Source of the DNA: Cytophagales bacterium CG12_big_fil_rev_8_21_14_0_65_40_12
GTDB lineage: Bacteria; Bacteroidota; Bacteroidia; Cytophagales; Cyclobacteriaceae
Length of the DNA: 64,000 bases
Direction: 5' to 3'
Assembly: GCA_002786855.1 (NCBI GenBank)
Contig: PCUU01000041.1
Location: 24,402-88,401 of the forward strand
In this document: piece after piece, positions 17,139-24,427 of the stretch
Layout: each line of letters begins with the position of its first letter
Numbering within the stretch: the stretch's first letter is position 1
The notes under the pieces: model-generated
What the model was told of the DNA's origin: nothing
Seen by the model: the letters and a program-made list of their open reading frames with translations, nothing else
Databases searched by the model: none
Made by a program: the position numbers and the translations under genes

Positions 17139-18335
17139 ATGATCAAGTCTTACCGCTCCATTTTCAATCAAGAATTTACGCCAGCAAAGTATCAGGCTTT
17201 TTTAAATGGTGTTGGAGCGGAATACGACCATATGCCGAAGTTCAGGGTTGCTGAAACGCCTGTTTTTATTCCAAAGCTGCTTCAAGAAAGGTTATTAGAA
17301 GCCTGTGAAGAAATCAATCAGGTGCTTATGCTGCCTGAATTTAAGGAAATGACTAAGGATGCCATTAAAGCGCCAATGGTCAATGTGCCAAATGAAGATG
17401 AGCATTCTAAATTCATTCAGCTCGACTTTGGGGTTTGCTTAGATGAACATGGCGACCCAATCCCAATGTTGATTGAGCTGCAAGGATTTCCTTCGCTCTA
17501 CTTTTTTCAAGACTTACTTTCCAGAAAATACAAAGAACACTTCAACATCCCTGAAGGCTTTAGCAGCCATGTGAGTGGAGTCAGCCGAGAGCAATACTTG
17601 GCCATGCTCAAAAAAGAGATTGTTGGTGATGCTGATCCAAAAAATGTGGTACTTCTCGAAGTTGAGCCTGAAAAACAGACGACTTATATTGACTTGTTAG
17701 CTACTTCAAGAGTTCTTGGTATCAAAACCTTGTGCATTTCTGCACTAAAGAAGGAAGGAAAGTCCCTTTATTACATTGACGAAGCTGGCGTGAAAGTCAA
17801 AGTAGAACGCATCTATAATCGAATCATCTTTGATGAATTAGACCAAAGAACCGACCTGAAAAGAGAATTCTATTTTGAAGATGAAGTGGATGTACATTGG
17901 GTGGGACATCCCAATTGGTTCTTTAGAATCAGTAAGTACACCATGCCATTTTTAAAGAGCAAATACGTTCCTGAAACTCGTTTCTTGAGTGATGTTAGTG
18001 AATATCCTACCGATTTAGAGAATTACGTTTTGAAGCCGCTTTATTCATTTGCAGGCAGTGGCGTTAAAATCAATATCACTAAAGCCGACTTGGATGAAAT
18101 TAGCGACAAAGAGAATTTCATCCTTCAAAAAAAGGTCGCTTATGCCCCTATTGTTGAAACCATGGACGTTCCCGCGAAATGCGAAATCCGCATGATGACC
18201 GTTTGGAATGACCAGGAGCAAAAAGCACAGGTAGTCAATAACCTGGTGCGCTTAAGCAAGGGCGAAATGATTGGCGTCCGCTATAACAAAGACAAAGAAT
18301 GGGTCGGTGGTAGCGTAGGCTTTTTTGAACCTTAA
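17139..18335 (+). CDS. ATP-grasp-like ligase, last gene of the rightward amidoligase operon
   Basis: The 398-residue protein has no signal peptide. The C-terminal third looks like an ATP-grasp nucleotide site: NYVLKPLYSFAGSGVKI (Lys and Gly-rich loop), FILQKKVAY and AKCEIRMMTVW. The middle contains VERIYNRIIFDELD, which recalls circularly permuted ATP-grasp or glutathionylspermidine-synthase-like enzymes. I do not recognise the N-terminal 100 residues. Start is one base after the amidotransferase stop. With the other ligases it suggests that at least two amide bonds are formed in sequence. Structure prediction would settle the fold. Confidence 0.78.
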   Translation: MIKSYRSIFNQEFTPAKYQAFLNGVGAEYDHMPKFRVAETPVFIPKLLQERLLEACEEINQVLMLPEFKEMTKDAIKAPMVNVPNEDEHSKFIQLDFGVCLDEHGDPIPMLIELQGFPSLYFFQDLLSRKYKEHFNIPEGFSSHVSGVSREQYLAMLKKEIVGDADPKNVVLLEVEPEKQTTYIDLLATSRVLGIKTLCISALKKEGKSLYYIDEAGVKVKVERIYNRIIFDELDQRTDLKREFYFEDEVDVHWVGHPNWFFRISKYTMPFLKSKYVPETRFLSDVSEYPTDLENYVLKPLYSFAGSGVKINITKADLDEISDKENFILQKKVAYAPIVETMDVPAKCEIRMMTVWNDQEQKAQVVNNLVRLSKGEMIGVRYNKDKEWVGGSVGFFEP

Positions 18336-18370
18336 TTGGTTTCAGCCGAATCTTTCAATAAACCGCATGG

Positions 18371-18907
18371 ACAGTTCGCCCCGATGGGGCATTTGATTTT
18401 CAGATTCTCTTTTTTCTATTAACAGGTCACTCCTACGGAGTTCTCTTTAATCCTATTTCAATACTACTATTAAAAGGCCGTCCCGAATGGGACTAATGTA
18501 TCATAAATAGAGCTGCACCAATCTTGATCATTCACTTAGTCATTCTAACAGTTCGCCCTGCTGGGGCTTATTTGTGAATCTTTTATCCTTTCTATTAAAA
18601 GGCCCTTCCTATGGTACTGAAATGTCCTATAGTTCAGGCATCCTAATCTGACATTTAGTTTTTACTTTAGCCCCAAGGGGTGTTCTGTTAATAGCAAAAT
18701 TCATAATCTAAATTCAATTCACTAGCCCCAGAGGGGCGTACTATTAATAGCACAATTCAAGATTAAGTTAATGAGCCCCAGAGGGGCAATCTGTTAATAG
18801 AGAATATTCTCGATTTAGGGAAAAGGAAAGAGCCCCAGAGGGGCGATCCTATTAATAGAATGGTCATCATATATATCGTTGAGCCCCATCGGGGCGGCCT
18901 GTCAATC
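18371..18907. repeat. Array of ten REP units, five in each orientation
   Basis: The stretch between 18335 and the transposase holds ten palindromic units spaced about 48-77 bases apart. Five read CTATTAACAGGTCGCCCC-type (18371-18390, 18416-18443, 18467-18494, 18545-18569, 18592-18618). Five read the reverse complement, AGCCCCAGAGGGGC followed by a CTGTTAATAG-type tail (18669-18694, 18724-18750, 18773-18800, 18831-18858, 18881-18907). Each has a G/C hairpin head (AGCCCC/GGGGC) and an A/T tail. The last overlaps the transposase stop codon. Spacers are unrelated, so this is not a CRISPR. Confidence 0.88.
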
Positions 18908-19388
18908 AAAGCCAATCAAACAGATATTTCTCTTCATATTCCACATTGAACCGGTTTAAAAATTCAATGTATTCATCTTTGAAGCTTGTCTTTAAATGGT
19001 GTTGCTCTTGGTTGTTGATGTATTTCACAACCACATCAATTTGCGATTGGGCATAAGAGAAGGCACCATAACCTGATTGCCATTCAAACTTGCCCCTAAC
19101 CCATTTTTTATCATTGATGAATTTTGAAGCACCCGCCTTAATATCACGAATGAAATCAGAAATCATGACATCAGGTTTGAAACTGACCAACATATGGGTA
19201 TGGTCTGGCATGCAATAAATGGCAAACAGTTTTTGATTTCGTTGAGCAACAATTCCTGAAATATATTTCTGAAGCTCTTCTCTATTTTCTTTCGTAACAA
19301 GGCTTTGCCTGCCTTTTACAGCAAAGACAAATTGAATGTAGATTTGGGTATAGGTATTAGCCATATTACAGGTCGCCCCGATGGGGCT
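18881..19388 (-). mobile_element. REP-associated tyrosine transposase bracketed by inverted REP units
   Basis: The transposase gene is framed by a unit on each side in opposite orientation: AGCCCCATCGGGGC on the left (18882-18895) and GCCCCGATGGGGC on the right (19375-19387). Both continue into related CCTGT-A/T tails. The left unit overlaps the stop codon and the right unit ends right before the start codon. This is the usual layout of a REP/RAYT element. Confidence 0.82.
18906..19364 (-). CDS. REP-associated tyrosine transposase (IS200-like Y1, RAYT)
   Basis: The 152-residue protein is a full-length Y1/HUH single-strand transposase. The HUH pair is His55 and His57 in CMPDHTHMLV, and the catalytic tyrosine is probably Tyr115 in VVKYINNQEQHH. 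RAYT proteins nick and join REP hairpins and are thought to spread them. The gene is intact. The ATG at 19364 follows a REP hairpin in the mRNA leader, which may limit its own translation. Confidence 0.92.
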   Translation of the reverse strand: MANTYTQIYIQFVFAVKGRQSLVTKENREELQKYISGIVAQRNQKLFAIYCMPDHTHMLVSFKPDVMISDFIRDIKAGASKFINDKKWVRGKFEWQSGYGAFSYAQSQIDVVVKYINNQEQHHLKTSFKDEYIEFLNRFNVEYEEKYLFDWL

Positions 19389-19875
19389 TTTTTGTTAAAT
19401 TTCTTTCTCCTATTAACAGGCCGTCCCGGTGGGACTATTCAATTCTATCTAAATAAAACTGTAATCTTAATCATTCATGCAGGTGCAAAACAGATCACTC
19501 GGCTTTGGCTTTTATGTGCTAAATTTATCTCTTCTTATTAGAAGATAACTCCTAAAGAGTTTTTGCCCGTTATTTTGCAATATATTACCAAACAAAATAG
19601 CAACAATATTCAAATCATACAACATGAAGACTGTCGCTTGACCTAGCTCCAGCGAGGCAATTCTGTTAATTAAACCCGATTTATGCAATAGAAATCGTGA
19701 TGATGGCGTAAATCACAAAGAATCAGGAAGTTTGGCTTAAATAGCATAGCAGCGCTATGGTGAGAAGACAAACGAAGCAGAGCGACTGATTCAAAGTGAG
19801 TTGCGTCAGTAATAGAAAGTCTATTACATAATTCGGGTTAAAGACAAACTAGTGCTACTTACCTTGTTGGCCTTC
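19365..19875. other. Intergenic region with four more REP units
   Basis: Besides the unit at 19365-19388 there are units at 19410-19436 (TATTAACAGGCCGTCCC), 19534-19565 (a degraded copy with an ACTCCTAAAGAGT head) and 19644-19670 (opposite orientation). The remaining 200 bases before the ATP-grasp stop are A/T-rich. They hold one small palindrome, CATAGCAGCGCTATG, near 19745-19760, and no gene that I can support. Confidence 0.65.
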
Positions 19876-21078
19876 CTAATTCACCGATTTATTGGGGGCT
19901 GGGGCGCTAGCGTGAAATTCATTGGCAATTCGCTGCGTGTATTTATCCAGCAAATCTAAAATCGTCAGCTGCGAATCGGAGCTTACAATCACTCCAACAT
20001 GCCAAGCCTTGTTCATCTTCCAAACAATCTCCGTATCATTAAAACTGGACATATCTGGGTGTTCAAAACGGCTTAATGATACCACAATTCCTGCGTATTT
20101 CTTCTTGACTTCGGGCAATTGATATTCGTAGCCTTTCAAAACGGCATCCTCAATTTTAGCCCATTCCGCCCACAAATTAATACCTGAGGCTGCCTCTACC
20201 ATTTCGGCAAGGTTGGCTCCTCCTACCCTTGAAGAAGTCTCTAAAAAGAAGTATTCTCCTGTGGCGTGAGATTTTATAAACTCAGAATGTGAAGCACTAT
20301 GCTTCAGGCCAAAAGCCTTCATCACCTGCTTATTCAGTTTTGTGAGCCCTTTGTCATCAGCAGAATTCAATTCCATGGTCACTGATCTGAAAATCCCACC
20401 GCCATGCGCCACTTCGAAAGGCGTATCAAGGTATTTACTCACTCTGGTGAAAATCACCTTATCATTGTAATTCAATGAATCTACATGATAAACATCGCCA
20501 GGGGCGAATTTCTCAACGAGGTAATTATGGCGATTATCTCCTAAATCATGGGCCACTTGCCAAAGCTCATCTTTAGAATGAATCTTTTTAATCCCAGTTG
20601 CTGAAGCTTCAGACCTTGGTTTGATCAGCCATGGCGCAGGAACCGTATCCGCAAACAGATTGATGGCATCATCATTGAAAAGGGCCGTGAACTCAGGAAT
20701 AGGAATCCCCGCATCTTTAGACTTGATGCGCATCGCAAGTTTATCCCTAAAATAGCGGGAAGTAGTCTCTCCCATGCCGGGCATACGGAAATGCTCTCTG
20801 AGCGTAGCTACTTTTTCAACATCAAAATCATCAAGGGCTACAAATCGATCAAAATGAATTGACCTGAATTTGAAAGCTAAACCAGCAAGCACTTGCTTAT
20901 CGTCCCATTCATCGATATAGAAAACTTCATCGATAGACTCAAAAGGCCAAGCTTCATGTTCTAACTTCTTTCTGGTTAGAAGGAAAACCCTATTTCCTTG
21001 GGCTTTGCATGATTTCAGAAAATCTTGCCCTTTAAAATAGGTTGAAACACAAAGGAAGTTTAAAGCTTGGTTTGACAT
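19876..21078 (-). CDS. ATP-grasp ligase, third of the locus (carbamoyl-phosphate-synthase/L-amino-acid-ligase type)
   Basis: The 400-residue protein has the ATP-grasp order: an N-terminal Rossmann-like domain (LNFLCVSTYFKGQDF), a central RDKLAMRIKSKDAGIPIPEF segment that starts the ATP-grasp core, the nucleotide lysine in PWLIKPRSEASATGI, and the Mg2+ site in EYFFLETSSRVGGANLAEMV. This pattern is typical of amino-acid ligases that make dipeptides or similar amides. It is the last gene of the leftward operon, 21 bases after the aminopeptidase. Substrates are unknown. Confidence 0.87.
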   Translation of the reverse strand: MSNQALNFLCVSTYFKGQDFLKSCKAQGNRVFLLTRKKLEHEAWPFESIDEVFYIDEWDDKQVLAGLAFKFRSIHFDRFVALDDFDVEKVATLREHFRMPGMGETTSRYFRDKLAMRIKSKDAGIPIPEFTALFNDDAINLFADTVPAPWLIKPRSEASATGIKKIHSKDELWQVAHDLGDNRHNYLVEKFAPGDVYHVDSLNYNDKVIFTRVSKYLDTPFEVAHGGGIFRSVTMELNSADDKGLTKLNKQVMKAFGLKHSASHSEFIKSHATGEYFFLETSSRVGGANLAEMVEAASGINLWAEWAKIEDAVLKGYEYQLPEVKKKYAGIVVSLSRFEHPDMSSFNDTEIVWKMNKAWHVGVIVSSDSQLTILDLLDKYTQRIANEFHASAPAPNKSVN

Positions 21079-21099
21079 AATTTGGTCTTTTAGGTTGAC

Positions 21100-22545
21100 T
21101 TATTTTTCTATTAAGGTCATCATTACTTGATGAAGCAATCTCACGCCATACCCTGACGCACTTTTCATTTTTGAATAGGCACTATCTCCAAAAGCAACAC
21201 CAGCGATATCCAAATGCATCCAATGCTCATGGTCTTCGATGAAAGCTTCTAGGAATTTAGCTGCGGTGATGGCACCTGCCAATGGTTTCCCACTGTAATT
21301 TCTTAAATCGGCTACATCAGAATGCAGATCGTCTTTGAATTCATCATAAAGCGGAAGTCTCCAAACGCGTTCTAAGGTGTCTTCACCTACTCTAGAGACT
21401 GCCGCACTCATTGTGTCATCATGCGTGAACATCGCGCCTGCCGAATAACCTAAAGTCATCACGCTGCTACCAGTCAGTGTGGCCAAGTCGATCATGTACT
21501 CAGGTTTGTAATTGCGCACCATATAGCTCAGCGCATCGGCCAAAACCAATCTACCTTCGGCATCAGTGTCAATTACTTCGATGCTTTTGCCTGAATAAGA
21601 ACCAATGACATCACCCGGTTTCACGCTGTTGGCGTCTACGGCATTTTCTGCGGAGGCCACTATGCCTACCAAATGAATTGGCAATTGAAGTCGCGCGGCT
21701 AATTCAATGGCTCCGAAAACAGCTGCGGCTCCCCCCATATCACTTTTCATGTAATGCATGTTCTGTGAAGGTTTTATAGAAAGCCCGCCTGTATCGAAGG
21801 TTATGCCCTTACCTACCAAACCCAATTTCGGGGTTTTACTATTCTGGCCTTCTGGCTTATATTCAAGCTTAATGAGCACAGGAGGATGTGTACTTCCTTG
21901 ACCAACAGCCATTAAAGCCTCAAGTCCTTCTTCCACTAATTCCTCGTATTCTAAGACATCACAAGAATAACCATGGATTTCCGCAGAACTTTGAGCCCAT
22001 TCTGCCAAAAAAGTCGGGGTTTTAATATTTCCCGGGGCATCGACCAAGGCCATAATACCCATCATCGCTTGAGCTGTTTCAAAGCCTAGATTAATGAGTT
22101 CACTTTGATCCGTTTTGGTCAGAATACTCACTTCAAAAGCTTCGGTATGAAGTAAATCCAGTTCCTTATCATCGGTTTTATAAACGCCAATCCTGTAATC
22201 AGCTAAGGCAATGCCCAAGGCTGCTGCTGTGATATAATTATTGTCAAGGTGTCGGCAATCGATTTGAATATTGGTTTTCCAAGCACTTTTCCTTTTGAAG
22301 GCCAACCATCTGAATGCATCATGTGCTTTTCCTTGGTCTTTATCTTCTCCAAGGCCCACTAAATAGACTTTTCTATCACTTGAAACGTGATACAATGACA
22401 TGATTTGCTTGAAACTTCCTTCAAAATCAGGTTTGCCTTTAACGCCTGTATTCTCGCTTATCAATTCGAAATTGACTTGATTTTTGAGAAATGGAAGGAT
22501 GACAATTTCAGATTCTTGTGTACTTGTGATTGATTTGAATATCAT
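21100..22545 (-). CDS. Leucyl aminopeptidase, M17 family
   Basis: The 481-residue protein has the M17 two-metal site: GKGITFDTGGLSIKP, MKSDMGGAAAV and the signature DTDAEGRLVLADAL (the family norm is NTDAEGRL; here Asp replaces the Asn). M17 enzymes are cytoplasmic hexameric exopeptidases that trim N-terminal residues, often Leu, or Cys-Gly. It is six bases from the esterase start upstream and 21 from the ATP-grasp gene, so it is part of that operon. This suggests peptide trimming or recycling linked to the ligases rather than general housekeeping, though housekeeping cannot be excluded. Confidence 0.93.
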   Translation of the reverse strand: MIFKSITSTQESEIVILPFLKNQVNFELISENTGVKGKPDFEGSFKQIMSLYHVSSDRKVYLVGLGEDKDQGKAHDAFRWLAFKRKSAWKTNIQIDCRHLDNNYITAAALGIALADYRIGVYKTDDKELDLLHTEAFEVSILTKTDQSELINLGFETAQAMMGIMALVDAPGNIKTPTFLAEWAQSSAEIHGYSCDVLEYEELVEEGLEALMAVGQGSTHPPVLIKLEYKPEGQNSKTPKLGLVGKGITFDTGGLSIKPSQNMHYMKSDMGGAAAVFGAIELAARLQLPIHLVGIVASAENAVDANSVKPGDVIGSYSGKSIEVIDTDAEGRLVLADALSYMVRNYKPEYMIDLATLTGSSVMTLGYSAGAMFTHDDTMSAAVSRVGEDTLERVWRLPLYDEFKDDLHSDVADLRNYSGKPLAGAITAAKFLEAFIEDHEHWMHLDIAGVAFGDSAYSKMKSASGYGVRLLHQVMMTLIEK

Positions 22546-22551
22546 AATTTT

Positions 22552-23319
22552 TCAATTGTTAAAATATAGCCATTTTATGGCCTTCGGAAACTCAATTCCC
22601 CAATAAAATTCTCCGTGATTTCCTTCTTCATTGATAGATGAGATAAATCGACCGTTTTCTGAACTCTGAAATATTGGCTCAATTATTTTAGAAAGCCTGT
22701 GAATGTTGGGCAAATGGAACCTACTCTCTTTAGCACCGGCATAAAGGTAAAGTGCGTTTTCGTGCTCAACTTGATACTTTGCGGCATCATGATAAATCAT
22801 CGGTGACACCCATAAACTAGGCGAAAAGATCATCATTTTAGCAAACACATCTGGTCTAGTTACTCCAGCATATAAACTGATCAAACCTCCCATTGAACTG
22901 CCTCCAATGCCCCTATTTTTCGGGTCAGGGCTTACACGAAGCTTGCCTTCTACATAAGGAATCAATGAATCGACCAAAAAGTCAACATAAGCCTTCCCTT
23001 TTCCAGTGCCTAATCTAGGGTTGTAATACGGTGAGTACTCAACAATCCGCTCATCATCTCCATGATCAATAGCGATGATGATTATTTCGTGAAAACCGTC
23101 ATTTGCCAGTTGTGCTAAACTCTGATCAATCGCCCAATTGCCATAGGGTGCATCTGGGTTAAAAAGGTTCTGTCCATCTTGAAGATAGAGTACAGGATAT
23201 AGTTTCTCTGACCGGTGATAGTCGTATGGAAGCAAGGCAGAAACTCTTCGTTTCACCTGTAAATGAGGGATTTCAAAGGCCTCCTCAAGTATTTCAATAA
23301 TCGGTTTGAATGTCTCCAC
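22552..23319 (-). CDS. Alpha/beta-hydrolase esterase, first gene of the leftward operon
   Basis: The 255-residue protein is an esterase-D/enterochelin-esterase-like hydrolase without a signal peptide. It has YLQDGQNLFN near the N-terminus, nucleophile elbow GGSSMGG and a probable catalytic His in NHGEFYW. It is the leader of a three-gene unit with M17 and ATP-grasp genes. A second esterase leads the facing operon, so both halves of the locus carry the same enzyme class first. Confidence 0.86.
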   Translation of the reverse strand: METFKPIIEILEEAFEIPHLQVKRRVSALLPYDYHRSEKLYPVLYLQDGQNLFNPDAPYGNWAIDQSLAQLANDGFHEIIIIAIDHGDDERIVEYSPYYNPRLGTGKGKAYVDFLVDSLIPYVEGKLRVSPDPKNRGIGGSSMGGLISLYAGVTRPDVFAKMMIFSPSLWVSPMIYHDAAKYQVEHENALYLYAGAKESRFHLPNIHRLSKIIEPIFQSSENGRFISSINEEGNHGEFYWGIEFPKAIKWLYFNN

Positions 23320-23332
23320 TTGCTGTTAAGCT

Positions 23333-23340
23333 CAAAATTA
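23333..23340 (-). promoter_or_regulatory. Candidate -7 box for the esterase-M17-ATP-grasp operon
   Basis: On the minus strand this reads TAATTTTG, identical to the purL box, 13 bases before the esterase start, which would give a very short leader. The -33 element is not clear. Confidence 0.35.
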
Positions 23341-23407
23341 GAGAAAAGCAAAACAAGGTGAGTGAAACTGGTAAGGTATTTATTTAAGGATTTATCAGGG
23401 AAATAGA

Positions 23408-23440
23408 ATTAACGAGATTACTTTGAGTAATCTCGTTAAT
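23408..23440. terminator. Perfect 14-bp stem-loop with TTTGA loop
   Basis: ATTAACGAGATTAC pairs exactly with its complement around the loop TTTGA. A second hairpin with the same loop and a related stem lies at 52545-52579, so this may be a dispersed palindrome family as well as a terminator. It lies in the gap between the DUF4249 stop and the esterase start; both genes are leftward. Confidence 0.6.
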
Positions 23441-23517
23441 GGATTTATAACTCGCTTATTCTTTTCTTTAGATTGAATCCTTTGTGGTTCATTGATATGC
23501 GCTGCAAACAACAGTCA

Positions 23518-23542
23518 GATCCTGAGTCAAGCTCAGGATGAC
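23518..23542 (-). repeat. GTCAnnCTGA palindromic repeat, copy 3
   Basis: On the minus strand it reads GTCATCCTGAGCTTG then ACTCAGGATC, with stem ATCCTGAG/CTCAGGAT. It matches copies 1 and 2 at 8.6 kb in layout and in the GTCA and CTGA blocks. It lies just past the DUF4249 stop. Confidence 0.65.
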
Positions 23543-23569
23543 CTCGGAAAAGATCCTTTGTCCTTTTCC

Positions 23570-24415
23570 CTATCTTGGATCGACAATCACGATGCTTTCC
23601 TTCACCATTGAACCCACATGGAAATAGCCCAAAGCTCCGTTGGTGATATTGCTTCTAGGATTGGCTGGTGGCGGGGTGAACAAACCACCATCATTATTCA
23701 ACAAAGTCGACAAGTCATTGTAGAAAATAAAGCCGCTGCGAGGCATGCTGTACATTTCCACCTTCACCTCATCGCCTTCGGCAAAGTAGCCTGCGGTCGG
23801 TAAATCATCAATTCTACCACTCAACAGTTTATCATCAGAATAGTAAATGTCGGTATCATTGTCCTTCAGCAATTCTCCATTCCTGTAGAATTTGAATAAA
23901 TAGTAATCCGTTCGATCTTGAGGTTCTTCAGCATAAAATAGCACTTCAAAATAACGGCCTTCATCCTCAGGGTCATCGAATTCGTCTTGGTTGAAAAATA
24001 CCGTTAAAGAGTCAATTGCAGTCACTGGTTGTAAAGTCTCAGTGGCTTTATATTCCACACCCTCCGCAAAGACAGTCATAGTGTAAGTTCTACCTACCAC
24101 ACCTAAATAAGGCGTTTCTGGTAAATACACCCCTTTCAATGCAGGGTCAGCATTTGGGTTGTGAATGTAGTTGAATTCATTGCCGAGATTATCTGTGACT
24201 TTAACTGCTGCATTGCTAATAAATTCAGGTGCTCCAGAAGAATAGAAGTCTCTCGATTTGGTGAGTTTAATGTAATTATAATCGTCAGTATCAGTAATTA
24301 TGGCTTCTATCACCACTTTTGAAGGGGAACTGAGCGTATCTAGGTTGATGGTTTCCTCACAGGCAAAGACCAGAGCAACCATCATCAATATTATATATTT
24401 AGAAATATTTTTCAT
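23570..24415 (-). CDS. DUF4249 lipoprotein, partner of the TonB receptor
   Basis: The protein has 281 residues from the ATG at 24415; a TTG two codons earlier is less likely. It begins with a lipoprotein signal ending LVFACEE, so it is probably an outer-membrane lipoprotein on the receptor. The start of the mature part (NLDTLSSPSKVVIEAIITD) and the immunoglobulin-like pattern fit DUF4249, a family that regularly follows a TonB receptor in Bacteroidetes. The gap to the receptor stop is 12 bases, so they form an operon. Ligand unknown. Confidence 0.85.
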   Translation of the reverse strand: MKNISKYIILMMVALVFACEETINLDTLSSPSKVVIEAIITDTDDYNYIKLTKSRDFYSSGAPEFISNAAVKVTDNLGNEFNYIHNPNADPALKGVYLPETPYLGVVGRTYTMTVFAEGVEYKATETLQPVTAIDSLTVFFNQDEFDDPEDEGRYFEVLFYAEEPQDRTDYYLFKFYRNGELLKDNDTDIYYSDDKLLSGRIDDLPTAGYFAEGDEVKVEMYSMPRSGFIFYNDLSTLLNNDGGLFTPPPANPRSNITNGALGYFHVGSMVKESIVIVDPR

Positions 24416-24427
24416 CGTCAATTGATA

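Noticed and set aside
13331..18335. Cyanophycin or glutathione synthesis
   Set aside because: No Mur-ligase-type cyanophycin synthetase and no classical GshB are present. The GCS2 gene alone is not evidence for glutathione in this context.
18371..18907. CRISPR array
   Set aside because: Units are imperfect, change orientation, have variable spacing and lie beside a RAYT. There are no cas genes and the spacers are A/T-rich leftovers.
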